Shown here: piece by piece, positions 1 through 5,292 of the stretch | Numbering within the stretch: the stretch's first letter is position 1 | Layout of the letters: the number at the start of each line of letters is the position of its first letter | Source: Lachnospiraceae bacterium | GTDB lineage: Bacteria > Bacillota_A > Clostridia > Lachnospirales > Lachnospiraceae | Assembly: GCA_003446335.1 (NCBI GenBank) | Contig: DMAZ01000086.1 | Location: 1 to 5,315 of the forward strand | Direction: 5' to 3' | Length of the DNA: 5,315 bases | Translations under genes and position numbers: made by a program | The notes under the pieces: generated by a model | Database searches by the model: none | What the model was told of the DNA's origin: nothing | What the model saw: the letters and a program-made list of their open reading frames with translations, nothing else

Positions 1-66
1 TTTTTCTGCTTATTGCGACAGCTCCCTTGTTTTATTATTACTGTTCAGGTCATTAATCCGAATGCA

Positions 67-1539
67 TCATACACCGGCCGGTTTCTTTTTTCTTCTCTTC
101 TTTCTTGCTTTTGCCTTCTCGGTCGGCTTCCAGGCAGCTACAAGCTTCTCATCGATACCGATATCCCGCGCTTTGAAAACGGGATCTTTTCCGGCCTTTT
201 TCTGCTCCTCGTAGTTCGAAAGGGCATCAATTGCATAATTTCCCAGAATGACACAAGCCGGCAGATTTATGATCGTCATTCCGCCCATCGTTATGTCTGC
301 GATCGCCCACACAGCCGACATCTGCATCTGAGCACCTACGAAGATGACGACTACGCAGCACAGATAAAATATGGTCATGAATCTCTTCTCAGGCAATTTC
401 TTATGATTCAAAAATGCAAGAGCATTATCACAGTAATACAGATTTCCGAGAAGTGTTGTGAACGCGAAAAGGATCATGGCCACCGTGATAAAGATAGGAC
501 CTATGCCGCCAAAAACGGATGAAATCGCATTCTGTACGTATGTCGCGCCGGCGACGTCTTCCGTGTGAGCAACACCTGTGCTGAGGCACATAAGAGCTGT
601 AGCGGTGCAGAGGAGCATTGTATCAATGTAAACAGAAATCGTCTGTACCAGGCCCTGCTTGGAAGGATGTGTTACATCTGCAGAAGCGGATGCGTTCGGA
701 GCAGAACCGACACCTGCCTCGTTCGAGAACAGGCCTCTCTTAATTCCGAGGACCAGACATGATCCTGAAATACCGCCGAAGATCGCCTTAAAATTGAACG
801 CGTCGGAAAGGATCTCAACGAACATGGCCGGAATGTGTGTGATATTCAGAAGGAGAACGATCAGAGCGACCGCAACATAGAACAGTCCCATGAACGGGAC
901 GACGATCTCTGTCAGCCGCACAATTCTCTTGCCGCCGCCCAGAAGACAATAGCCGATAAGAACAGCCAGAATAGCACCGATGATTATAGGTGTGATCGTC
1001 GGATGATACCAATGATATATGGCAAATGTAGACTGAAGATTATAGGAGCAGAGCAGATTAAAACCAAATGCGTACGTAGCGATCAGGAACACGGAAAATA
1101 CGGCTGCCGGTACGGTCGAATGCATGGCAAGCTCAATATAGTAGGCAGGACCGCCATAAAAGCCTCCTTCTTTATCGACCCTCTTAAAAATCTGAGCGAG
1201 CGTCGATTCCATGTAGGCTGAAGCGGCTCCGATAATACACATCACCCACATCCAGAATACGGCACCCGGTCCGCCCAGGCAGATTGCAGTCGAAACACCT
1301 ACTATATTACCGGTGCCTACACGGGAAGCAGTCGAGACCATCAGGGCCTGAAAAGAGGAGACCGTTTTTCCTTTCTCTCCCTTCGGAGGCTCAAGGATCA
1401 GGGTGCACGCCTCTTTGAACAGGCGGATCTGTACAAATTTTGTTCGGAAAGTAAAATACAGTCCCGCTGCAGCCATTATGATGATCAGTACAGGCGCGTA
1501 GAGAATATCATCGATAGTATTCAGTACATTTGTTATCAT
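67..1539 (-). CDS. Sodium:alanine/glycine symporter, AGCS family
   Basis: This is an integral membrane carrier that imports alanine or glycine with sodium. The 490-residue product has the usual AGCS length and about ten or more hydrophobic segments. Family landmarks are visible: GTGNIVGV at residues 75-82, the signature GGPGAVFWMWVMCIIG at 89-104, GGFYGGPAYYIE at 125-136, and KRGLFSNEAGVGSAPNA at 267-283. The last 16 residues form a very basic tail (KARKKRRKKK), presumably cytoplasmic. I chose the ATG at 1539 because a perfect AAGGAGG (1547-1553) sits 7 nt upstream; an in-frame GTG at 1635 would add 32 residues encoded by the leader hairpins and is rejected. The gene stands alone after the acetyltransferase gene, with its own promoter and a leader terminator. 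Family assignment is firm; substrate choice (L-Ala, D-Ala, Gly) cannot be read from the sequence. Confidence 0.95.
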   Translation of the reverse strand: MITNVLNTIDDILYAPVLIIIMAAAGLYFTFRTKFVQIRLFKEACTLILEPPKGEKGKTVSSFQALMVSTASRVGTGNIVGVSTAICLGGPGAVFWMWVMCIIGAASAYMESTLAQIFKRVDKEGGFYGGPAYYIELAMHSTVPAAVFSVFLIATYAFGFNLLCSYNLQSTFAIYHWYHPTITPIIIGAILAVLIGYCLLGGGKRIVRLTEIVVPFMGLFYVAVALIVLLLNITHIPAMFVEILSDAFNFKAIFGGISGSCLVLGIKRGLFSNEAGVGSAPNASASADVTHPSKQGLVQTISVYIDTMLLCTATALMCLSTGVAHTEDVAGATYVQNAISSVFGGIGPIFITVAMILFAFTTLLGNLYYCDNALAFLNHKKLPEKRFMTIFYLCCVVVIFVGAQMQMSAVWAIADITMGGMTIINLPACVILGNYAIDALSNYEEQKKAGKDPVFKARDIGIDEKLVAAWKPTEKAKARKKRRKKKPAGV

Positions 1540-1546
1540 CTTTTTT

Positions 1547-1553
1547 CCTCCTT
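1547..1553 (-). promoter_or_regulatory. Ribosome binding site of the AGCS symporter gene
   Basis: The minus strand reads AAGGAGG, a perfect match to the anti-Shine-Dalgarno sequence, ending 7 nt before the ATG at 1539. It decides the start against the longer GTG-initiated reading frame (1635), which has no comparable site. Confidence 0.9.
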
Positions 1554-1564
1554 GTTGCGGGAAT

Positions 1565-1583
1565 CTGCAGATACCGAAATCTG
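1565..1583 (-). other. Small hairpin between leader terminator and ribosome binding site
   Basis: The minus strand reads CAGAT-TTCGGT-ATCTG, a 5-bp stem with a 6-nt loop, immediately followed by CAGAT, which could pair with the ATCTG arm instead (ATCTGCAGAT is a perfect 10-bp palindrome). It lies about a dozen bases ahead of the AAGGAGG site and does not cover it. It may be a leader structure or chance. Confidence 0.35.
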
Positions 1584-1591
1584 ATGGATGT

Positions 1592-1623
1592 AAAAAAACG
1601 GGCAGTTCGATAACCGTCCGTTT
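1592..1623 (-). terminator. Intrinsic terminator inside the AGCS leader (candidate attenuator)
   Basis: On the minus strand AAACGGACGGTT, loop ATCG, AACTGCCCGTTT forms a 12-bp stem with one A-C mismatch and one G-U wobble. A run of seven U starts in the last base pairs of the stem (1598-1592). This is a classic intrinsic terminator. It lies about 50 nt above the AGCS start codon and downstream of the predicted promoter at 1653-1681, so it would stop AGCS transcripts early unless relieved. It could also terminate read-through from the acetyltransferase gene that ends at 1701. I see no second good promoter between it and the gene, which favours the attenuator reading. Confidence 0.75.
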
Positions 1624-1632
1624 CCACCAGAA

Positions 1633-1648
1633 CACAGGCTCCCCTGTG
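1633..1648. promoter_or_regulatory. 16-bp inverted repeat at the predicted AGCS transcription start
   Basis: CACAGG-GGAG-CCTGTG on the minus strand is a perfect 6-bp inverted repeat with a 4-nt centre; with flanking A-U and G-U pairs it reaches 8 bp (1631-1650) as RNA. It begins 5 nt downstream of the TATAAT box, so it overlaps the expected start point. It could be a repressor operator, or a 5'-end hairpin protecting or regulating the transcript. The sequence alone does not separate these, and I cannot name a regulator. Confidence 0.5.
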
Positions 1649-1652
1649 CTAA

Positions 1653-1681
1653 ATTATATAAGTTTTTTTTAGCATAGTAAA
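1653..1681 (-). promoter_or_regulatory. Sigma-A type promoter for the AGCS symporter gene
   Basis: On the minus strand TTTACT (1681-1676) is separated by 17 bp from a perfect TATAAT (1658-1653). The -35 box matches consensus at 4 of 6 positions. The start would fall near 1645-1647, giving a leader of about 107 nt that contains the terminator and both hairpins. It lies just after the acetyltransferase stop codon region, in a very AT-rich stretch. Confidence 0.7.
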
Positions 1682-1700
1682 GCACTAAAATATCAGTAAA

Positions 1701-2366
1701 TCAGCCTTTCTCGAACTCTTCCCTGAATTTTGTGATATCTTCAAAGAGTTCCGCATGCCTGCAAAGCCATCCTTCATCCTTCTCCCACCATCTGAAGGAC
1801 CGTAGGAAATCGATATCCTCATCCGAAAAGCGCCTTCTGATCGGATGGGCAGGCACACCTGCGACAATTGTATAAGGTTCAACATCCTTTGTAACGACCG
1901 CACCGGCTGCGATAATAGCGCCATCCCCGATTTCATGACCGCCCAGGATCATAGCACCGTCTCCGATCCAGACATCGTTTCCTATTTTTACGGAGTATCC
2001 TGAACCGTCAGGGAGTTTCAGATACTCTTCAAATTTCTGACGGCCCACATAAGAATCTCCGACTACAGTTTTCTCGGAAAAGAACAGAGGATGTACAGAG
2101 ACAAATCCTCTGCTGGGGTGCGTGACATCGATGATTCTGACATTTTTACCGATGCAGCAATATCGGCCGACCTTCGTATTGCGCAGAAAGCTTCCGCTGG
2201 CAACATAAGATCCGTATCCCAGATAAGAATTCACTACAGAAGAGTTTCTCCCGACAGAGTTCTTCCCTTCCATTCTGCTTCCTTTCGTTTTCGACCCGAA
2301 CGAGGCTGCTTTTCCTGAAAATGCGGATCTTCCTTTTCCGCCGATTATATGCAGAAATTTCTTCAT
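1701..2366 (-). CDS. CatB-like O-acetyltransferase (left-handed beta-helix, hexapeptide repeats)
   Basis: The 221-residue product belongs to the xenobiotic/CatB-type acetyltransferases, which use acetyl-CoA to acetylate a hydroxyl group and work as trimers in the cytoplasm. Hexapeptide-repeat turns run through residues 37-80 (SVGRNS, YLGYGS, KVGRYC, CIGKNV) and again at 127-160 (VKIGNDVWIGDGAMI, HEIGDGAIIAAGAVV). The loop between them holds THPS, where His83 fits the catalytic histidine of the family, and HPLFF at 92-96. The tail has AGVPAHPIRRRF (169-180), typical of the family. An AAGGA site 10 nt upstream of the ATG lies inside the last codons of the cytidylyltransferase gene 6 nt away, so the two are probably translationally coupled. 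That partner suggests a glycan or teichoic-acid-like acceptor rather than chloramphenicol; the real substrate is unknown. Confidence 0.9.
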   Translation of the reverse strand: MKKFLHIIGGKGRSAFSGKAASFGSKTKGSRMEGKNSVGRNSSVVNSYLGYGSYVASGSFLRNTKVGRYCCIGKNVRIIDVTHPSRGFVSVHPLFFSEKTVVGDSYVGRQKFEEYLKLPDGSGYSVKIGNDVWIGDGAMILGGHEIGDGAIIAAGAVVTKDVEPYTIVAGVPAHPIRRRFSDEDIDFLRSFRWWEKDEGWLCRHAELFEDITKFREEFEKG

Positions 2367-2372
2367 AATATC

Positions 2373-2801
2373 TTATTCCTTAATATGCTGATCCTCAACT
2401 TTTCGAAGCTCTGTTGAACAGACACCTTCTGTGTGAGGCAGATAGACGACATCCACACCATAAGGTCTCAGTTCTTCCTCTGTCTTTGCCCATCTTGCGT
2501 TCCCTTTCCAGTCATCGCCGATGAAGACAGCATCGAAATGAAGATTCTTATAGTTCTCGACTTTATCTAAGGTATCGACGATCCGGCATTCATCGACCGC
2601 CTTGATATTTGCAACGATGATTCTTCTCTCTTCCTCGTGGATCACAGGAGTCTTATGCTTGTAATGCTCTACCAGCTCATCGGAGTTCACTCCCACGATC
2701 AGATAGTCGCAGTACTGCTTGGCATTATTAAGAAGATTAAGATGTCCGATATGGAACATATCATATACACCCTGTGTATAACCGACTTTGTACTTTTTCA
2801 T
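2373..2801 (-). CDS. tagD: Glycerol-3-phosphate cytidylyltransferase-family protein (TagD-like)
   Basis: This cytoplasmic enzyme should transfer CMP from CTP to a phosphorylated alcohol, in TagD making CDP-glycerol for teichoic acid or capsule. The 142 residues match the family length (about 130). Visible motifs are GVYDMFHIGH (11-20) with the nucleotide-binding HIGH, VGVNSDEL (36-43), EEERRIIVANIKAVDE (56-71), IGDDWKG (94-100) and LPHTEGVCSTELR (121-133). The last replaces the usual RTEGISTT, so Arg becomes His and ISTT becomes VCST. The substrate could therefore be glycerol phosphate, or another such as phosphoethanolamine or phosphocholine. The frame is closed by a TAA four codons upstream, so the ATG at 2801 is the only ATG start; its ribosome site (GGTGG, 3 nt away) is weak. 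It is the first gene of a pair with the acetyltransferase; no glycerophosphotransferase gene is in view. Confidence 0.88.
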   Translation of the reverse strand: MKKYKVGYTQGVYDMFHIGHLNLLNNAKQYCDYLIVGVNSDELVEHYKHKTPVIHEEERRIIVANIKAVDECRIVDTLDKVENYKNLHFDAVFIGDDWKGNARWAKTEEELRPYGVDVVYLPHTEGVCSTELRKVEDQHIKE

Positions 2802-2843
2802 ATACCACCATTATTTTTCTGAATTTGAATTAATGTGTGTGAT

Positions 2844-2872
2844 ATTGTACTCCATGAAAGATGCTTCCGCAA
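2844..2872 (-). promoter_or_regulatory. Probable promoter of the cytidylyltransferase-acetyltransferase unit
   Basis: On the minus strand TTGCGG (2872-2867), 17 bp, then TACAAT (2849-2844). The -10 box matches 5 of 6 positions and the -35 box only 3 of 6, so it is plausible rather than strong. It sits in the only sizeable gap (106 nt) between idi and the cytidylyltransferase gene, where no intrinsic terminator is visible, so read-through from idi remains possible. Confidence 0.5.
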
Positions 2873-2888
2873 GTCATATATTCTTCAT

Positions 2889-2936
2889 CGCGCAATACTC
2901 GTGACTTTTATTCCTGAGATACGCGCGCAATGTGAC
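2889..2936. repeat. Imperfect direct repeat straddling the idi stop codon
   Basis: On the plus strand CGCGCAAT occurs at 2889-2896 and again at 2924-2931. Each copy is followed by GTGAC, directly in the right copy (2932-2936) and after a 4-nt interruption in the left (2901-2905). One copy is in the last codons of idi and the other just past its stop. It may be a remnant of a short duplication; with 13 matching bases split by a gap, chance is not excluded. Confidence 0.4.
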
Positions 2937-3435
2937 ACTGTTTTACAACGACGGGAAGCGCTATTATGAACCAGGTGCAGTAGTTCTGTGGATTATTCTC
3001 CACATCCTTCAGGAGCTCTGGAATATCGACCCATTTTACTTCGTTGATCTCCTCTCTGTCAAAGCGGACTTCCCCGCTGTACTCACCCACAAAGACATGA
3101 TCATACTCATATTCGCTGAGTCCTTCATATTGTTGAAAGTATACAAAGGAAAAAAGTTCCCGGGTATCCGCTTCTATGCCGAGCTCCTCATGCAGGCGCC
3201 TGGCGACCGCAGCGGTCAGTTCCTCTCCCTTTCTCGGATGAGAACAGCAGGCATTTGCCCAGAGACCGCCGGAATGATATTTATCGAAAGCCCTCTGCTG
3301 GATCAGCATGCGATTCCCGCTGACGATGAACACGGAAAACGCACGATGGAGCAAATTCTTACGGTGGACCTCAATTTTAGGTCCGTATCCTGTCTCCTTA
3401 TCGTTCAAATCTACAAGTATCAGCTGATCTTCCAC
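2908..3435 (-). CDS. idi: Isopentenyl-diphosphate delta-isomerase, type 1
   Basis: Idi interconverts isopentenyl and dimethylallyl diphosphate in the cytoplasm, supplying balanced precursors for undecaprenyl phosphate, quinones and other isoprenoids. Starting at GTG 3435 the protein has 175 residues, close to E. coli Idi (182). Metal and catalytic residues are in place: His24, His30, His66 and the pair Glu108/Glu110 in SEYEYDHVF, with the catalytic cysteine as Cys64 in WANACCSHP (59-67). A Nudix-type helix, GEELTAAVARRLHEELG, follows at 70-86. The GTG start is supported by AAAAGGAG (3444-3451) 8 nt upstream and by family alignment. An ATG at 3525 would add 30 residues overlapping the peptidase gene and is not credible. 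It is last in a four-gene run, 28 nt after the S51 peptidase gene. Many Firmicutes carry the unrelated type 2 isomerase instead. Confidence 0.95.
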   Translation of the reverse strand: MEDQLILVDLNDKETGYGPKIEVHRKNLLHRAFSVFIVSGNRMLIQQRAFDKYHSGGLWANACCSHPRKGEELTAAVARRLHEELGIEADTRELFSFVYFQQYEGLSEYEYDHVFVGEYSGEVRFDREEINEVKWVDIPELLKDVENNPQNYCTWFIIALPVVVKQCHIARVSQE

Positions 3436-3443
3436 GTTGTATA

Positions 3444-3451
3444 CTCCTTTT
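3444..3451 (-). promoter_or_regulatory. Ribosome binding site that sets the idi GTG start
   Basis: The minus strand reads AAAAGGAG, 8 nt before GTG at 3435. It lies in the 28-nt gap after the peptidase stop codon and settles the choice of the GTG start over the upstream ATG at 3525, which lies inside the peptidase gene. Confidence 0.85.
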
Positions 3452-3463
3452 CGGTTGTAAATA

Positions 3464-4198
3464 TCAGAGGCAGATGTACTTTCCTTCCGCACAGATCTGC
3501 CTGATCTGTCCGTCCAAAATTTCATAAGCCTCGCCCCAGATCGTCTCTATCCCGTCGGCATGCAGATAATAACTTCCGTCCGGAAGAGCAATAAAAGTGT
3601 GTCCGTAACTGTCTCCGAACGTAATGTCCTCGTACAGGCGCATACCGTCCAGCTCATAATCTCTGACCATCTGATAATGCGGAAGGATATTGACTTCAGT
3701 GAGGCCAAGACCTCTGATGAATCGTCGATAAGAAGGATCTTCCGCTTCCCCTGACAGTTCAGGCTGGGCGTAAACAATATCCGCCGCATTCATTGTCCCT
3801 GCACTGATTCCGATAATGATTCCCTTGTAACGTCTGATTTTATTCCTGAGTCCTATTCTGCGGAAAAAGGCATTCTCTGTAGGAACATGTCCTCCGCCCA
3901 GAAAGACAACATCATACGAAGCCAGACGCCTGAAAGAATAGCTTTCCGTACGGTCATCCCACAGATCCAGACATTTTATATCCGGGAAGGTCCCGCGTAT
4001 CGACCATTCCATACTGCTGCGCATCTCATCGCACGCTTCGTATTCCGAAGGGAAAGCAGAAATGACAAGACAGCGGGCACGAGGCTTCCAAAATCTGGAC
4101 AGATTCTCCGGAAGATAGTTCATCGGGTCAAATCCATTTATCACTCTGCTGTCATCGAGTGGTCCGAACGGACTGCTGGTCAAAAATAATGCTTTCAT
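3464..4198 (-). CDS. pepE: Peptidase E-like serine hydrolase (family S51)
   Basis: S51 enzymes have a class I glutamine-amidotransferase-like fold with a serine nucleophile; PepE cleaves dipeptides with N-terminal aspartate, and cyanophycinase is a relative. The 244-residue protein shows the family marks: an N-terminal strand ALFLTSSPFG (3-12), FLGGGHVPTENAFF (99-112), the nucleophile elbow GISAGT with Ser132 (130-135), and ILPHYQ with His174. No signal peptide is present, so it should be cytosolic. It is slightly longer than E. coli PepE (229). The ATG at 4198 comes 1 nt after the stop of the Nudix gene, and its ribosome site GGAG is in the last codons of that gene, so translation is coupled. 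Aspartyl dipeptidase activity is a family-level guess; many members have no known substrate, so the symbol is tentative. Confidence 0.85.
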   Translation of the reverse strand: MKALFLTSSPFGPLDDSRVINGFDPMNYLPENLSRFWKPRARCLVISAFPSEYEACDEMRSSMEWSIRGTFPDIKCLDLWDDRTESYSFRRLASYDVVFLGGGHVPTENAFFRRIGLRNKIRRYKGIIIGISAGTMNAADIVYAQPELSGEAEDPSYRRFIRGLGLTEVNILPHYQMVRDYELDGMRLYEDITFGDSYGHTFIALPDGSYYLHADGIETIWGEAYEILDGQIRQICAEGKYICL

Positions 4199-4199
4199 T

Positions 4200-4610
4200 T
4201 CACTCTCCGTCTGTCAAATAATATTCTTCCCTGATCATAGGGAGCAGCGCAAGGTCAGCCGGAAGCCAATCCACGGAATCCAGTTCTGCAAATGTCAGCC
4301 ACTTAGCCGCCTCGTGTTCCCTGAGTACAGGTCTCCCGCTCACTAATCTGCACCAGAAGCAGTCCATGGACAGATGAAAATCGGGATAGTCATATTCAAT
4401 GGTACTGATGAGCTTTCCGGGTTCTACGACTGCGCCGAGCTCTTCCTTGATCTCGCGTACCAGTGCAGCCCGTGAAGTCTCTCCCGGTTCAATTTTCCCG
4501 CCCGGAAACTCCCATCCGTCCTTATAGTCCCCGTACCCTCGCTGTGTGGCCAGAATTTTATGATCGTCGTAAATAACAGCTGCTACGACACGTACAGTTT
4601 TCATATCCAT
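4200..4610 (-). CDS. Nudix hydrolase, MutT-like (deoxy)nucleoside triphosphate pyrophosphohydrolase
   Basis: This small cytoplasmic enzyme (136 residues) should hydrolyse a nucleoside triphosphate to the monophosphate and pyrophosphate. MutT does this to 8-oxo-dGTP; close relatives prefer CTP, dCTP or 5-methyl-dCTP. The Nudix box is complete: G38-x5-E44-x7-R52-E53-I54-x-E56-E57-x-G59-A60. Before it stands LATQRGYGDYKDGWEFPGGK (20-39), typical of the MutT/CTP pyrophosphohydrolase branch. The C-terminal part has EHEAAKWLTFAELDSVDWLPAD (98-119), the usual strand contributing to base recognition. Start is ATG 4610, 6 nt after the dipeptidase stop; an ATG two codons later is also possible, and the ribosome site (GAGG) is weak and 12 nt away. 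Exact substrate is not decidable from sequence. Confidence 0.9.
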   Translation of the reverse strand: MDMKTVRVVAAVIYDDHKILATQRGYGDYKDGWEFPGGKIEPGETSRAALVREIKEELGAVVEPGKLISTIEYDYPDFHLSMDCFWCRLVSGRPVLREHEAAKWLTFAELDSVDWLPADLALLPMIREEYYLTDGE

Positions 4611-4616
4611 ATCGAA

Positions 4617-5276
4617 TTATCGCCTCAGATAGGGCGTTGAAACAGGAAAATCAAAATAAGTATCCGGAAACGGTTCGTCCTTCAGTGTAAAATGCCACCA
4701 CTCACAGTCAATGGGAAGAAATCCTGCTTTCACCATCAGATTTTGAAGAAGCATTCTGTTCTCATATTGCTCGTCTGTGATTCCTTTGTAATCCGGGTGG
4801 GAAATCTCGCTGAACATATCGAACGGACTCCCCATATCAACTTCCCTGCCGGTATTCATGTCCAGCAGGGTCAGGTCGACGGTGCTTCCCCGGCTGTGGC
4901 TGGACTGGCTCGCAATATATCCCCTGACGAAAAGCTCCTGCTTTTCAAGATCGGGATAAAAGTAAGGCTTCATTCTCAGGTCAAGATCTTCGATCCCCCA
5001 AAAGACAAAATGTTTGACAGCTCTCACCGGTCTGTATGCATCAAATATTTTGAGGCGATAGCCTAAGACATTTGCCTCATTTGCCACATTTTTAAGAGCC
5101 CTTGCCGCCTCTTTGGTCAGCAGGGCGCACGGTTCTTCATATCCGTCTATTCTGTCCCCTATAAAATTATAAGTCGAGTAGTAACGAATCTCCTGAATAA
5201 TGCCGGGGACATAGTCGGCGAGGATAACAAAGTCAGATGGATCCATAATTACTTTCTGCTCATAATCTATCGACAT
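4617..5276 (-). CDS. vanX: D-alanyl-D-alanine dipeptidase, VanX/DdpX type (peptidase M15D)
   Basis: This zinc enzyme splits D-Ala-D-Ala into two D-alanines. With the ATG at 5276 it has 219 residues, near VanX length (202). In this numbering the family residues are visible: Arg82 in DAYRP, zinc ligands His127 and Asp134 in SSHSRGSTVDLT, catalytic Glu192 and zinc ligand His195 in EWWHF. No signal peptide is seen, fitting a cytosolic enzyme. A TTG two codons upstream (5282) is an alternative start: the GGGAGG site at 5287-5292 is 10 nt from the ATG but 4 nt from the TTG. There is no vanH, vanA or vanRS-like gene adjacent on the downstream side, so a role in D-Ala recycling or dipeptide use is more likely than glycopeptide resistance, though the upstream side is not visible. 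It is the first gene of the four-gene run in view. Confidence 0.92.
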   Translation of the reverse strand: MSIDYEQKVIMDPSDFVILADYVPGIIQEIRYYSTYNFIGDRIDGYEEPCALLTKEAARALKNVANEANVLGYRLKIFDAYRPVRAVKHFVFWGIEDLDLRMKPYFYPDLEKQELFVRGYIASQSSHSRGSTVDLTLLDMNTGREVDMGSPFDMFSEISHPDYKGITDEQYENRMLLQNLMVKAGFLPIDCEWWHFTLKDEPFPDTYFDFPVSTPYLRR

Positions 5277-5286
5277 ATACAATCAA

Positions 5287-5292
5287 CCTCCC
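5287..5292 (-). promoter_or_regulatory. Ribosome binding site of the VanX-type dipeptidase gene
   Basis: The minus strand reads GGGAGG, 10 nt before ATG 5276 and 4 nt before TTG 5282. Neither spacing is ideal, so the start stays ambiguous by two codons. I prefer ATG because TTG is the rarer initiator. Confidence 0.7.

Noticed and set aside
1..66. Terminator downstream of the AGCS gene
   Set aside because: I see no stable stem with a T-tract in the 66 bases available; the terminator may lie beyond the window edge.
73..82. Palindrome ACCGGCCGGT near the AGCS stop codon
   Set aside because: It has no loop and no adjoining minus-strand T-tract, and is explained by the Pro-Ala-Gly codons at the C-terminus.
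13..522. Plus-strand reading frame opposite the AGCS gene (also those at 835-1221 and 2932-3504)
   Set aside because: They lie antisense to well-supported genes, have composition without recognisable domains, and lack convincing ribosome sites.
1540..1635. Longer AGCS protein starting at GTG 1635
   Set aside because: The extra 32 codons run through the terminator stem and the ribosome binding site, have no upstream Shine-Dalgarno site, and the family N-terminus begins at the ATG at 1539.
1592..1650. Glycine riboswitch or T-box ahead of the AGCS gene
   Set aside because: The leader before the terminator is only about 25-30 nt, and neither the glycine aptamer core nor a T-box sequence is present.
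2871..2907. Hairpin AAGTCA/TGACTT after idi as a terminator
   Set aside because: The arms are only 6 bp around a 25-nt loop and no U-tract follows on the minus strand.
3436..3525. Longer Idi starting at ATG 3525
   Set aside because: It would overlap the end of the S51 peptidase gene by more than 60 nt, and the extra 30 residues do not resemble Idi. A strong ribosome site marks the GTG at 3435.
4617..5282. Vancomycin-resistance cluster
   Set aside because: Only the VanX-type gene is present; its visible neighbours are housekeeping enzymes, with no VanH, ligase or VanRS genes. Chromosomal VanX homologues are common outside resistance clusters.
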